A stretch of DNA of 64,000 nt from JABCPE02 sp963518955 (GCA_963518955.1 CAUQKI010000009.1:5773-69772); one strand, 5' to 3'. Positions 1 through 9,864 are shown, numbered from the stretch's first letter. Translations and numbers: made by a program. Notes: generated by a model not told the origin, from the letters alone.

Positions 1-1
1 T

Positions 2-340
2 GTAAATACATTTTACAGCAAGGTAAGAAAAGATGATGTCATAGGTTTTTTCTTCAACGATGTAGCGAAAACAAACTGGGAAGAGCATCTTCCCAAAATG
101 TATCTATTTTGGAGGGCACTGCTCTTTATGGACATTAAATTTGATGGAAATCCCGTAGGCGCTCACATTCCGATAAATCTGCAAGTGCCGATGGAGGAAC
201 ACCACTTTGACCACTGGGTAGGACTTTGGAAAGAAACTGTGGATGAACTTTTCGAGGGAGAAACAGCCGAAGATGCCAAAAACAAAGGGCAAAACATTGC
301 AAAAATGATGGCTTTCAAAATGAGACAAGTAAGAATGTAA
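2..340 (+). CDS. Group III truncated haemoglobin (5' end outside window)
   Basis: The frame is open from the first bases of the window to the stop, giving about 112 residues of a family that is usually 125-135 long, so roughly the first 15-20 residues are missing. The visible part has the TrHb group III features: an FW pair early in the helices, the segment HIPINLQVPMEEHHFDHW with the likely haem-ligating histidine in HFDHW, and a C-terminal helix rich in Ala and Lys. The protein is expected to be a soluble haem protein that binds O2 or NO. The gene is convergent with the DUF6122 gene, 9 nt away. The first in-frame ATG, at 98, is internal and not the start. Confidence 0.85.
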   Translation, partial: VNTFYSKVRKDDVIGFFFNDVAKTNWEEHLPKMYLFWRALLFMDIKFDGNPVGAHIPINLQVPMEEHHFDHWVGLWKETVDELFEGETAEDAKNKGQNIAKMMAFKMRQVRM

Positions 341-349
341 CTCTACTTT

Positions 350-682
350 CTAGCGCCAAAGCCAGTAATCCTGCCAGTCTGTGAACATATGAAAAAGCAG
401 CCCGATGGATACTACACGGTAATTTCCTTTCAGAAAAATACATCCCAAAGCATATGCCACAACGGCATAATAAGAATGCAGCAGATGAAAACCTACACTG
501 CATCTATCTGGGTCAAAAATAGGAGTTGCCAAAAGATGATCCAAATCCACCAGCATGGTCGCCAAAAGAATGCAATAAGTTTTTTTCCAAGTTTCTTTAT
601 AAAAAAAATAGGCTATAAAAAACGGAAAACCGAAATGCAGAAAATAGTGTACCAGCAGTTTTAAAATCGATGTACTATCCAT
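350..682 (-). CDS. DUF6122 family integral membrane protein
   Basis: This 110-residue protein has about four hydrophobic segments. It also carries acidic/histidine motifs, LVDLDHLL near residue 45, FHLLHSY near 66 and FHMFTDWQDY near the C-terminus, which recall membrane-embedded metal-dependent hydrolases of the YdjM type. The family is common in Flavobacteriia and has no known function. Its ATG lies in a short AT-rich gap upstream of, and divergent from, tatD. A catalytic role is only an inference from the conserved Asp and His residues. Confidence 0.75.
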   Translation of the reverse strand: MDSTSILKLLVHYFLHFGFPFFIAYFFYKETWKKTYCILLATMLVDLDHLLATPIFDPDRCSVGFHLLHSYYAVVAYALGCIFLKGNYRVVSIGLLFHMFTDWQDYWLWR

Positions 683-753
683 TCATTATCTTTATCAAAA
701 TGCAAATATAAAGAAGATTCTGAATAATTATTTCTTTAATTTTATTTAAAATC

Positions 754-1518
754 ATGATAGATACCCACACCCACCTCTATTCAGAGGAATTTGACCAAGA
801 CAGACAGGAAGCCGTTTCCAGAGCTTTCGCAAACGGAGTAAGCCAAATATTCCTGCCTGCCATAGACTCCGAAACTCACCAAAAAATGCTGGATTTAGAG
901 GCAGCCTATCCGCAGAAAATCTTTGCAATGATGGGACTTCATCCCTGCTCGGTAAAGCCTGACACTTGGGAAAAGGAATTAGAAACTGTAGAAAAATACC
1001 TTAACCAAAGGGATTTCTGTGCTGTAGGCGAAATCGGGATAGATTTATATTGGGAGCAATCTACCCTTGACATACAAATAAAGGCCTTCGAAAAGCAGAT
1101 AGACTGGGCAGTGGAGAGAGACCTGCCTATCGTAATCCATACCCGAAACAGCTTTGATGAAACTTTTGAGGTTTTGGAAAGAAAAAAACACCCTCGCCTG
1201 CGCGGGATATTCCATTGTTTCAGTGGTGACTTGGCTCAGGCTCTGCGAGCGATAGAGATGGGATTTTATTTAGGCATCGGCGGTGTGGTGACTTTTAAAA
1301 ATGGAAAAATAGACCAATTCTTGGGCGAAATACCTTTGGAAAAAATAGTTTTGGAGACGGACAGCCCTTATCTGGCGCCCGTGCCACACAGAGGAAAACG
1401 CAATGAAAGCGCTTATCTGAACCTCATCGCAGGCAAATTAGTGGATATTTATGGAGTGAGTTTTGAGGAAATTGATAGAATAACGACCGAAAACGCCAAA
1501 AGAATTTTTAGAACATAA
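754..1518 (+). CDS. TatD family metal-dependent hydrolase/deoxyribonuclease
   Basis: The 254-residue TIM-barrel protein has the complete TatD metal site: DTHTHL at residues 3-8, GEIGID near 92, HTR near 129, HCFSG near 154 and ETDSPYL near 201. Family members are cytoplasmic 3'-5' exonucleases on DNA and RNA, implicated in repair and nucleic-acid turnover. The length is normal. The C-terminal helix ends in ITTENAKRIFRT, the usual TatD tail. The unrecognised gene at 1534 begins 15 nt downstream and may be co-transcribed. Confidence 0.9.
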   Translation: MIDTHTHLYSEEFDQDRQEAVSRAFANGVSQIFLPAIDSETHQKMLDLEAAYPQKIFAMMGLHPCSVKPDTWEKELETVEKYLNQRDFCAVGEIGIDLYWEQSTLDIQIKAFEKQIDWAVERDLPIVIHTRNSFDETFEVLERKKHPRLRGIFHCFSGDLAQALRAIEMGFYLGIGGVVTFKNGKIDQFLGEIPLEKIVLETDSPYLAPVPHRGKRNESAYLNLIAGKLVDIYGVSFEEIDRITTENAKRIFRT

Positions 1519-1533
1519 AAAACAATAGATAAA

Positions 1534-1965
1534 ATGATAGAAATAGAATTTGAAAAACCTAATTATACCACCTGCGAATGCTGTGGTAATCGGGTAACTT
1601 GGCTCACAAGATTTGTTTATAAGGATAACGAAGCTATTGCTTTTTACTATGCCACTTTCACAGAACACGCTGAGGAAAAGGTAGTAAAATGTTTAGTAGG
1701 TATATGTGAATGGGAAAACTCTGAAAGTGAAGAATATACAAAAGCAACAGGTTTCCCGATGGCGCTTTGGGTTGATGAAAATCAGCAGGCAAATGTTTCG
1801 TTATTGAATAAAAATGAAGTTCCTTGGGAAAACATACTAAAAGGGAAAATCCTTGACCGAGAGGAAGCCCTAAATCACCCTTATAAAGAAGAGGTTTTCC
1901 ATATTACTGACCATATTTTCTGGGAAGATGAAGAAATTATAAATTTTTTAGACCCTAAAAACTAA
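1534..1965 (+). CDS. Hypothetical protein with N-terminal CxCC motif
   Basis: I do not recognise this 143-residue acidic protein. It starts with MIEIEFEKPNYTTCECCGNR, so a Cys-x-Cys-Cys cluster at residues 14-17 could bind a metal. No signal peptide or membrane segment is seen. The composition (many Glu, Trp and aromatic residues) resembles small immunity or accessory proteins of Flavobacteriia, but that is only an impression. It lies 15 nt after tatD, and a short TatD-like relic follows it, so the two genes at 1534-2686 may have been inserted beside a TatD gene. Confidence 0.6.
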   Translation: MIEIEFEKPNYTTCECCGNRVTWLTRFVYKDNEAIAFYYATFTEHAEEKVVKCLVGICEWENSESEEYTKATGFPMALWVDENQQANVSLLNKNEVPWENILKGKILDREEALNHPYKEEVFHITDHIFWEDEEIINFLDPKN

Positions 1966-1969
1966 ACTA

Positions 1970-2053
1970 AAAGAGCCTGAAAACACCATTCTAAACCTCA
2001 AAAACATTCACGAAATTACGGTAGAAAACGGATTAAAATTGTTCAAAATATAA
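1970..2053 (+). pseudogene. Possible C-terminal remnant of a TatD-like hydrolase
   Basis: Between two complete ORFs, frame 2 is open and translates as KEPENTILNLKNIHEITVEN, then GLKLFKI and a stop at 2051. This closely resembles the terminal helix of TatD proteins; the intact gene upstream ends EIDRITTENAKRIFRT. No start codon or upstream body of the gene remains in frame. The likely origin is an old duplication or a displaced gene end. The assignment rests on about 24 residues, so chance similarity cannot be excluded. Confidence 0.35.
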
Positions 2054-2056
2054 AAA

Positions 2057-2686
2057 ATGAAAGTCTTAAATATTAAAATTTCTGCATTACCTCCAGAAAA
2101 TAATTCTTTTTGGATGAGACTTCTTCTTTATCTGTGTGTTCCTTTTCTTTTCATATTTGGAATACTTTTATTGATAGGATGGAGAATATATTCAGGCATT
2201 AATTCTATTATTTCGGCTGTCAAAGAGGATTTTTTCGGAATTAAAGACAAAACAAATATTAAAACCAGCAAAAATATTCTATTCGAAAACGAACAATTTA
2301 AACTAAAAAAAGAAGACTATCTCCCTCATGAAAACAGCCAAGAATATAAAATTTTCGATGATTTTTGTGCCAAATCAAACGAACACCTTAATGATGATGA
2401 TGGCTATATATTCTACAAACTGACAGATAAAAAATCAGCAACAGACCTAAATGGAGCGATTATAAGTGAATTTCAGGAAGATATTGGTAATTATATTTTA
2501 TCACAAAATCTTATTTTGGAGGATAACCAGCTTAAAAACCAACTGATATCTTTCAATAAAAACACTGGGAAAATCACAGTTTTGGCTGATATCAAAGACT
2601 TTTTTTGGTTAGAATTTGATTCTGAAACAAAAACAATCAATGGTTATAACAATAAAGAACAAATAGAAATCGCCATTTCAGAATGA
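2057..2686 (+). CDS. Hypothetical single-pass membrane protein
   Basis: This 209-residue protein has one strong transmembrane segment at about residues 20-44 (WMRLLLYLCVPFLFIFGILL...). A soluble, Asn/Asp/Lys-rich C-terminal domain of about 160 residues follows, with no motif I recognise. No lipobox is present. The base composition is AT-richer than tatD upstream. The gene is followed by a strong bidirectional terminator, so it ends the short plus-strand block that starts with tatD. Function is unknown. Confidence 0.6.
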   Translation: MKVLNIKISALPPENNSFWMRLLLYLCVPFLFIFGILLLIGWRIYSGINSIISAVKEDFFGIKDKTNIKTSKNILFENEQFKLKKEDYLPHENSQEYKIFDDFCAKSNEHLNDDDGYIFYKLTDKKSATDLNGAIISEFQEDIGNYILSQNLILEDNQLKNQLISFNKNTGKITVLADIKDFFWLEFDSETKTINGYNNKEQIEIAISE

Positions 2687-2723
2687 ATTGTCTTTTATTA
2701 AATTGATTTAATCCAAAAAAACA

Positions 2724-2757
2724 AAATCTACTTCTAAATGAAGTAGATTTTTATTTT
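2724..2757. terminator. Bidirectional intrinsic terminator
   Basis: An 11-bp perfect stem (AAATCTACTTC / GAAGTAGATTT) with a TAAAT loop is flanked by A and T runs. It sits between the convergent ends of the gene at 2057 and gldG and can serve both strands. Confidence 0.85.
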
Positions 2758-4411
2758 ATGCAAATTTTCTCTTTCTCAGCCAGAAGAACAATACTCCCAT
2801 ACCACCGATAATTCCCAGCGGCAATAATAGATTCAGCCACTGCCAGTAGGATTTCTCATCATTGATTCTTTTCCCATCCAAGAGGCGAACTTCTATGCTT
2901 CGGCTGCGCAGTTCGATGAGATTGTTATCATCTAGAAGATATTCCAGCGCATTTCTCAGAAACTGCTCATTACCATAGAGCTGGTTAGTCATCAGGTCTT
3001 CGCCCAAAGGAAGCGGTTCTCCTCTGATGACTTGGTTTCTAGCGACATCTCCATCAGAAATGACTATCATTTTATTCTCGCCACTTTTTGCTTTGAACTT
3101 TGGATATTCATTTTTCTCACTTCTGTTGGCATATGCAGAATTAAATTTCCCTTCCAAAGCCACTGCAAAAATCTTCGGCGTAGATGGTTTTTCCATCACA
3201 CTAAGGCTGTCTATATTCTGCAATTCGCTCAGTTCTACATAATTAGGCGTAGATTTCAGGGTCGTTCTGTTACTAGATTCGTAGAGAACTTGGGTTTTAA
3301 TCCCTGGTCTTCCCAAAGTATCTATCGCTGTTGGAAACTCAAATTTCAAAGGATTTATGTTTCTAGTGATAGGATTTCCTGTTTCGTTAATCCCAAGCGG
3401 GAAATACGGCCACAACAAGCTGGCATACTGAGGGTTACCTGCTATCTCTCCCACCACTATTCTCCTAAGAGCCGCTTTTTGGAAATCTTTAACCAAGGCA
3501 GAATTGATTCTCAGACCGTAATTGAACATAAAATCCGTTAGGTTAAGGTCTTGTGGATAGGCCATTATTTTTTTGGAATGGTAGAGTGTGTCCATATCTG
3601 CATTCACAGCATCCAGCATCCATAGGGTTTTACCACCATTCATAATATATTGGTCAAGAATCACTTTTTCTTGATTAGTAAAAGGTTTTCTCGGTTTGGC
3701 GATTACTATGGCGTCCATTTTTTGGAGCGTAGGAACATCCTCCATAGTGAGTTCTCCTCTGGTGTGCGGAATAATCGGCCCTACATTATAGTTATCCAAA
3801 GCCAACTGCAAGAAGCCCTGAAACTGGTCTGGCCTAAGCTCATCATGATTCACCAAAAATCCTACATTTTTTCTCTTTTCGGTAATCATGGTTTTAATGG
3901 TGGAAACAAAATTGTACTCCAAATTCTCAATAGACTTATTCAGCTGTTCCGATGCATCTATCCCTGTCTGCTGGATAATCAAAGGAATAGCCGTCCCATA
4001 GGTATTATACTTCACCGCTGCATATGGGAAAAGGACGATTTCAGAGATTTTACCATCTTTCATATTAGGTAAAATAGACGGCTCCATGCCCATAGCTTCC
4101 AGCGTATCTCTCGATATTTTTTCCTTAATAGGGTCTATGAATTTATAGTCTATCTTTGGATTGATTTTTCGGAATTCTTCCAGCATGAATTTGGTTTCGT
4201 TTTGTAACTGCTTAAAACTCGCTGGGAAATCACCATCGAGATAAACCTCTATCATCATCGGTTTTTTCACCGATTTCAGGGTTTTTATCGTGGAGTCTGT
4301 AAGGGTGTATCTTTTTTCTTGGGTAAGGTCTATCCTTGTGGAGAAACCAAAAATCCCAACAAGCAGAACTAAAACAATCCCAATAGATATTATTATTTTC
4401 TTATTTTTCAT
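2756..4411 (-). CDS. gldG: Gliding motility ABC transporter subunit GldG
   Basis: The 551-residue protein has an N-terminal membrane anchor (about 6-25), a large extracytoplasmic domain of the GldG/ABC-type_uncharacterised family, and a C-terminal anchor (about 520-543, WLNLLLPLGIIGGMGVLFFWL) followed by RKRK. Typical family features include the IDLTQEKRYTLTDST segment just after the first helix and MNGGKTLWMLDAVNADMDTLY mid-protein. In Flavobacterium johnsoniae, GldA, GldF and GldG form an ABC transporter required for gliding; the transported substrate is unknown. The gene is downstream of gldF with a 61-nt gap. Length is typical. Confidence 0.92.
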   Translation of the reverse strand: MKNKKIIISIGIVLVLLVGIFGFSTRIDLTQEKRYTLTDSTIKTLKSVKKPMMIEVYLDGDFPASFKQLQNETKFMLEEFRKINPKIDYKFIDPIKEKISRDTLEAMGMEPSILPNMKDGKISEIVLFPYAAVKYNTYGTAIPLIIQQTGIDASEQLNKSIENLEYNFVSTIKTMITEKRKNVGFLVNHDELRPDQFQGFLQLALDNYNVGPIIPHTRGELTMEDVPTLQKMDAIVIAKPRKPFTNQEKVILDQYIMNGGKTLWMLDAVNADMDTLYHSKKIMAYPQDLNLTDFMFNYGLRINSALVKDFQKAALRRIVVGEIAGNPQYASLLWPYFPLGINETGNPITRNINPLKFEFPTAIDTLGRPGIKTQVLYESSNRTTLKSTPNYVELSELQNIDSLSVMEKPSTPKIFAVALEGKFNSAYANRSEKNEYPKFKAKSGENKMIVISDGDVARNQVIRGEPLPLGEDLMTNQLYGNEQFLRNALEYLLDDNNLIELRSRSIEVRLLDGKRINDEKSYWQWLNLLLPLGIIGGMGVLFFWLRKRKFA

Positions 4412-4472
4412 ATTCTTTTATACATTTTTTCAAAATTCCCTACCTCATTTCCTTTCTTCTTTTTTGAATATT

Positions 4473-5201
4473 TTATTTTTTTCTTTCAACAAAAAGGATG
4501 GCTGCTTTTAGCCCTAAAAATATTATCAACCCGAAATAAAACACATCTTTAGTGTCTATCAAACCTCTCGTAAAGGCGATATAATGATAATAAAAACCAA
4601 AGTTCTGAAGAATATAATCTCCACCGCCCAGCAATTTATACGAAGCCAGCTGCTCTATTCCAAAAAACATAAAGAAACATAAAAAAACGCCTATAAGGTA
4701 CGCCATCACTTGGTTAGATGATAAGGCTGATGCCAAAATCCCTACTGCTGTGAATGCTCCTATAAGCAGCAACAATCCTGCATATCCACCCAAAGTCATC
4801 CCGAAATCTATATTTCCTTCTGGAATGCTGAGCGTAGAAATCGTATTAAAATACACGATGGAAGGCAATAAGCACAAAACACCTATCAGCCACACAGACA
4901 GGAATTTACCACCAATAATCTCTGTCAATTTTAAAGGCTGAGAAAAAAGCCAACCAAGCGTTCCTGACTGCTGCTCTTCTGCCAGGGTTTTCATACTAAG
5001 TGCAGGAATGATGAACATAAAAAGCCACGGAACCAGCACAAAATAAGTCTGCATAGAAGCCGCACCTATATCAAAAAAGTTAAAATTATTCTCAAAGAAA
5101 AACAAGAACAAGCTTCCTAAAAGACTGAAAGATGCGATGATAACCCACGCACTCCAATTCCCAAAATAAACCCAAAGTTCTTTTTTAAAAACTGCTATCA
5201 T
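4473..5201 (-). CDS. gldF: Gliding motility ABC transporter permease GldF
   Basis: The 242-residue protein has six predicted membrane helices of the ABC-2 permease type. It begins MIAVFKKELWVYFGNWSAWV, typical of GldF, and has the MKTLAEEQQSGTLGWLFSQP cytoplasmic loop that contacts the ATPase in ABC-2 exporters. It partners with GldG (next gene) and a GldA ATPase encoded elsewhere. It begins 28 nt after the dnaE stop on the same strand, so it may be transcribed with dnaE. Confidence 0.92.
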   Translation of the reverse strand: MIAVFKKELWVYFGNWSAWVIIASFSLLGSLFLFFFENNFNFFDIGAASMQTYFVLVPWLFMFIIPALSMKTLAEEQQSGTLGWLFSQPLKLTEIIGGKFLSVWLIGVLCLLPSIVYFNTISTLSIPEGNIDFGMTLGGYAGLLLLIGAFTAVGILASALSSNQVMAYLIGVFLCFFMFFGIEQLASYKLLGGGDYILQNFGFYYHYIAFTRGLIDTKDVFYFGLIIFLGLKAAILFVERKK

Positions 5202-5229
5202 TTTATATTTATTTTATCCAAAAAATTAT

Positions 5230-8200
5230 TTAGTTCAAAAACACATCATATCTACCGACTTTGTGTATCATCTTCAATACATTATCATCAATTCTTATTT
5301 TATGCTGCATAGATACCAGCTCTATGATGCTGTTATCCTCAGGATTTTTGATATAAAAGCTAAGTTTATGCTCGCCTTTATTAGTGAGTATTTCATTTCT
5401 GAAAAACTCTATATCTTCTTTTTTCAAATCCTGAACTGGCATTACAACGGTCAGAGATTTTGCAAATTTATCAAATGCATCCCTTAGTTCCAAAACATCA
5501 TTCACATTCACAAAACATCTTCCATCCTGCGAAATGGAATATTTTATCTTTAAAATCACAAATCTCTGTGGAGCTATCTTGTCTTTCAGCCTCATATAAT
5601 CCCTGTCTCCCAGACGGAAAGAGCACGAACCTGCGTAGTCCTCCAAGGTCAGAAAAGCCACCTTTTCGCCGCCACGCTTCCCATCCCGAACAGTATATTC
5701 CGTAATCATTCCCGCCACAGTGTATTCTTTGCCTTTATTCATATTATTTTGGCGGTCTTTCCAGCTGAGATTGGTCTCTGGAACATTATTCGCGATGATT
5801 GTAGATTTATAATTTTCCACTTCATCCAGATTCAGGAAGTTATGAAAACCTCTCGGTTCTATTTTTTTTGTAGCTTCTTCCACTATTTCTTCTGACTCGG
5901 CATCCATACCGAAATCTATATTTTCATCTTCTAAAATATCTGCATCTATACCGCTGTCCGCCACATCCAAATGCTCTTCTGGCTCATTCTTTCTGTCTTT
6001 TTCCAAGATACTTTTTTTACTCAAAGAGCCTTGCATAAACTTGTATTGATACTTAAACTCATCTATCGGATGGGCAGAAAGATAAAACCCAATGGTTTCC
6101 TTTTCTTTATTAAGTTTATACATATTAGACCATTCTGGCTGGGGATCGATTTTAAAGCGCTCTATCTGAACCTCTTCCATCATATCCGCAAAGAGGGAAT
6201 TTTCCACAGAGGACTTACTTTCATTATAGTTTTGTCCGTATCTGAGGAGTTTTTCGACAGCTGTCTTTCCTGAGCTGTCTGGCTCTAAATACTGGGCTCT
6301 GTGGTAAGTGTCCAGCTCATCAAATGCGCCTGCCATTACCAGCCCTTCCACCACTCGCTTATTTACCTGCGATGAAGAAACCCGCTCAAAAAAATCAAAA
6401 ACATCCTTGAACTTGCCTTTTTGTCTTTCCTGATCTATGGCTTCGCTCGGCCCCTCACCTATTCCCTTTATCGCCCCAAGTCCAAAACGAATCTGCCCTT
6501 TCTCATTCACCGAGAATTTGTATTGGCTTTCATTCACATCCGGCCCCAGAACATCCACGCCCATAGACTTACAGTCTTCCATAAACATGGTGATTTGGGC
6601 AGTGTTGTTAATGTTATTACTCATCACACTCGCCATATATTCGGCTGGGTAGTTGGCTTTTAGGTAAGCTGTATGATAGGCTATCAGGGCGTAACATGTG
6701 GAGTGCGACTTGTTAAAAGCATACTCTGCGAACGCCTCCCAGTCTTTCCAGATTTTCTGTAATTTCGTTTCATCCAGATTGTTCGCCTTTCCTCCTTCTA
6801 TGAATTTCGGATACATTTTATCCAAGACATTTCTCTGCTTTTTCCCCATGGCTTTACGCAGGGTATCGGCTTCACCTTTGGTAAAGTTGGCCAATTTCTG
6901 TGACAAAAGCATCACCTGCTCCTGATAAACGGTAATTCCGTAAGTTTCTTTCAGATATTCCTCTGTTTCTGGGAGGTCATAGACTATTTCTTCTACGCCG
7001 TGCTTTCTGTTGATAAAGTTTGGGATGTATTTTATCGGCCCTGGTCTGTACAGCGCGTTCATCGCGATAAGGTCAGCAAAAACCGTTGGTTTCAGATCCC
7101 TCATATATTTCTGCATTCCAGCACTTTCGTATTGGAAAATCCCGACTGTCCTTCCTTCCTTAAAGAGCTGATAAGTCTTCGCATCATCCAGCGGAATTTC
7201 ATCTGGGTTTATGTCAATATTATATCTTTGTTTAATGAGTTTCAAAGCATCTTTGATAATGGTCAAAGTCCTCAAACCGAGGAAGTCCATTTTCAGCAGT
7301 CCTGCACTCTCCGCCACCGAGTTATCAAACTGAGAGACCAAAATATCGGCATCTTTTGCCGCAATGGAAATAGGAACAAGATTGGAAATATCCTCAGGCG
7401 TAATAATCACCCCACAGGCGTGAATTCCCGTGTTTCTGATACAGCCTTCCATTTTCCTTGCGGAATCCAAAACACGATAACGGCTGTCTTTCGGGTTCTC
7501 CAAGATGGCCTTCATCTCATCCACCAAAACTTTATCCTCATCCTTTAATTTATCATATTTTGAAAGGGCTTTTGCAATGTTCATCCCTGGCACAGACGGA
7601 ACGAGTTTTGCGATATTATTCGTTTCAAAAATCGGCACATCCAAAACCCTTCCTGCATCTTTTATCGCAGATTTTCCACCCAAAACAGAATAGGTAATAA
7701 TCTGAGCCACATTACTTTGCCCATATTTATCAATCACCCATTTGATGATTCTGTCCCTTCCCTCATCATCAAAATCTATATCAATATCGGGCATGGAAAT
7801 ACGCTCTGGATTCAGAAAACGCTCAAAAAGGAGGTCGTATTTTATAGGGTCTACATTGGTAATTCCGATGCAGTATGCCACCGCAGAACCTGCCGCAGAA
7901 CCACGCCCAGGCCCTACAGAAACGCCCATATTTTTTGCCTCATTACAAAAATCCTGAACGATAAGGAAATACCCTGGATAGCCCGTTTTAGCGATTACTT
8001 CCAGTTCAAAATCCAAACGCTCTGCTATTTCATCTGTGATTTCTCCATATTTTTTCTTTGCTCCTTCGTAGGTCAAATGCCTTAGATAGGCATTTTCTCC
8101 GCGTTTTCCGTCGTCTTTCAAATCATCTTCGTGCTGAAACTCCTGTGGAATATCAAATTCAGGCAGCAAAACATCTCGTTTCAAGGTATAAGGCTCAAAT

Positions 8201-9864
8201 TTCTGCAACAGCTCCGTATATGCCTCAAATGCATCTGGATACTGGCGAAAAGCCTGTTTGATTTCTTCCGTATTTTTTATATAAAACTCCTGCGAAGCCA
8301 GCCCTCTCCTCTTCCCAAAACCTCTGCCAATGGGCGTTGAAAGCTTTTCTCCATCTTTTATACAGCTTACGATATCCTGAATATCCGCATCGGATTTTTC
8401 TGTATAAAAAGTTTCGTTTTGGGCTAAAATTTTGACATCATATTTTTCTGCAAACTGGAGCAAAGTTTGGTTCACATGCTCTTCTTCGTACAGACCATGA
8501 TTCTGAATCTGCACATAGAAATCCTCGCCAAATTCCTCTTTCCACCATTTGAAAAGTTCTTCCCCTTTCTGCTCCCCAAAATTCAAAATCGCATCTGGAA
8601 TATCACCAGAAATCCCAGAAGTAACCACGATAAGCCCCTCCTTATACTGCGAAATCATTTGTCGGGAAATCCGCGGAACACCAAAATAAAATCCTTTAAC
8701 AAAACCTATACTTGAGAGTTTTGCCAAGTTTTTATAACCTATGAAATTTTTCGCCAACAGCACCATATTTGTCCTTCTGTCTGGGTCATCTTTGGTAAAC
8801 TGCTTCTGCTCGGGTCTGTCCGAGATATAAAACTCACACCCCAAAACAGGAATTATCGTTTTCTGCTGTGGTTCCGTTTCAGAAAATTCTACGCCTTCTT
8901 CCTCAGCTTTTTGTTTTTGGTCAATGTATTCTTGGTGGGCTTTTTTAACCTTAGAATTATAATTTTCCACTTCGGAAATAAACTTAAAAGCCCCCATCAT
9001 ATTCCCCAAATCCACCATTCCCACAGCTGGAAAATTATCGGATTTAGCTTTATTTATCAAATCTTCTATGGAAGTGGTCGATTGTAAAGACGAAAAAATA
9101 CTATGATTATGAAAATTAAAGTAATCCCCAATTTCCACCTCATCCGTATCCCCGAAATCTACCGTTTTTTTCTTCTTGTTAAAATCCTCTACCTGCCGTC
9201 TGATGACGATTGCAAAAGGCTTGATGGGATTAGGGTGAAGGTTTTGGTAGGCTTCCAGCTGCTCTTGAGAAATTTTAAGATTTTCTGCTGGGATAATGCC
9301 GATACGCATCATCTCAAAGAAAACCTGAGCCGTAGCATTCACATCGGCGGCAGCGTTATGGGCTTCATCAAATTTTTTACCGTAGAGTTTTTCGTAAAGT
9401 TCCTCTAATTTTGGTGATTTGTATCTTCCGTTTTTCCCTCCGCTCAGCTGACAGAAATCCGTTCCCAGCTCCATAGTATCGGCGGAAGGCGTTTTTTCTA
9501 ATGTGTTCTCTATTCCTTTTCGGAAAAGCTCTGCACCTACGATTTTATAGTCAAAATCTATATTGTGCCCTGCTACCACTTTGGTTTTCTTGAGCACTTC
9601 GGTGAACTCCTCCAAAACTTCCTGCAAGTCCCTTCCCTGCTCCTGCGCCATTTTAGTGGAAATCCCGTGAATTCTGGTCGCATTGAAGGGAATATCATAG
9701 CCCTCTGGCTTTATGATATAATCCTGATTCTCTATCAGTTCGCCGTTTTCATCATGCAGCTGCCAAGCAATCTGCACCATCCTAGGCCAGTTGTCAGAAT
9801 CTGATAAAGGAGCATTAAAATTCTGCGGCAATCCCGTAGTTTCGGTGTCAAAAATGAGATACAT
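5230..9864 (-). CDS. dnaE: DNA polymerase III alpha subunit with fused epsilon-type exonuclease
   Basis: At 1,544 residues this is longer than the roughly 1,160 of E. coli DnaE because of an N-terminal DEDDh exonuclease: IFDTETTG at residue 4, HNIDFD near 104, HNAAADVNAT near 168. The rest is a class I DnaE. The PHP domain starts at about 250 (FNFHNHSIFSS), and the polymerase palm has PDIDIDFDD at about 692-700. The GPGRGSAAGS loop lies upstream of it, a helix-hairpin-helix region lies after about 1100, and an OB-fold lies at about 1380-1470. It is the replicative polymerase, and proofreading is provided in cis. The exonuclease fusion is known in Bacteroidetes. gldF and gldG follow on the same strand. 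Confidence 0.95.
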   Translation of the reverse strand: MYLIFDTETTGLPQNFNAPLSDSDNWPRMVQIAWQLHDENGELIENQDYIIKPEGYDIPFNATRIHGISTKMAQEQGRDLQEVLEEFTEVLKKTKVVAGHNIDFDYKIVGAELFRKGIENTLEKTPSADTMELGTDFCQLSGGKNGRYKSPKLEELYEKLYGKKFDEAHNAAADVNATAQVFFEMMRIGIIPAENLKISQEQLEAYQNLHPNPIKPFAIVIRRQVEDFNKKKKTVDFGDTDEVEIGDYFNFHNHSIFSSLQSTTSIEDLINKAKSDNFPAVGMVDLGNMMGAFKFISEVENYNSKVKKAHQEYIDQKQKAEEEGVEFSETEPQQKTIIPVLGCEFYISDRPEQKQFTKDDPDRRTNMVLLAKNFIGYKNLAKLSSIGFVKGFYFGVPRISRQMISQYKEGLIVVTSGISGDIPDAILNFGEQKGEELFKWWKEEFGEDFYVQIQNHGLYEEEHVNQTLLQFAEKYDVKILAQNETFYTEKSDADIQDIVSCIKDGEKLSTPIGRGFGKRRGLASQEFYIKNTEEIKQAFRQYPDAFEAYTELLQKFEPYTLKRDVLLPEFDIPQEFQHEDDLKDDGKRGENAYLRHLTYEGAKKKYGEITDEIAERLDFELEVIAKTGYPGYFLIVQDFCNEAKNMGVSVGPGRGSAAGSAVAYCIGITNVDPIKYDLLFERFLNPERISMPDIDIDFDDEGRDRIIKWVIDKYGQSNVAQIITYSVLGGKSAIKDAGRVLDVPIFETNNIAKLVPSVPGMNIAKALSKYDKLKDEDKVLVDEMKAILENPKDSRYRVLDSARKMEGCIRNTGIHACGVIITPEDISNLVPISIAAKDADILVSQFDNSVAESAGLLKMDFLGLRTLTIIKDALKLIKQRYNIDINPDEIPLDDAKTYQLFKEGRTVGIFQYESAGMQKYMRDLKPTVFADLIAMNALYRPGPIKYIPNFINRKHGVEEIVYDLPETEEYLKETYGITVYQEQVMLLSQKLANFTKGEADTLRKAMGKKQRNVLDKMYPKFIEGGKANNLDETKLQKIWKDWEAFAEYAFNKSHSTCYALIAYHTAYLKANYPAEYMASVMSNNINNTAQITMFMEDCKSMGVDVLGPDVNESQYKFSVNEKGQIRFGLGAIKGIGEGPSEAIDQERQKGKFKDVFDFFERVSSSQVNKRVVEGLVMAGAFDELDTYHRAQYLEPDSSGKTAVEKLLRYGQNYNESKSSVENSLFADMMEEVQIERFKIDPQPEWSNMYKLNKEKETIGFYLSAHPIDEFKYQYKFMQGSLSKKSILEKDRKNEPEEHLDVADSGIDADILEDENIDFGMDAESEEIVEEATKKIEPRGFHNFLNLDEVENYKSTIIANNVPETNLSWKDRQNNMNKGKEYTVAGMITEYTVRDGKRGGEKVAFLTLEDYAGSCSFRLGDRDYMRLKDKIAPQRFVILKIKYSISQDGRCFVNVNDVLELRDAFDKFAKSLTVVMPVQDLKKEDIEFFRNEILTNKGEHKLSFYIKNPEDNSIIELVSMQHKIRIDDNVLKMIHKVGRYDVFLN

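Noticed and set aside
7000..7548. Antisense open frame of 182 codons inside dnaE
   Set aside because: It is opposite a fully conserved DnaE polymerase region and has no recognisable domain or start context, so it is a shadow of the coding strand's codon usage. Similar frames at 3032-3541, 3650-4072, 38291-38836 and 41873-42427 were rejected for the same reason.
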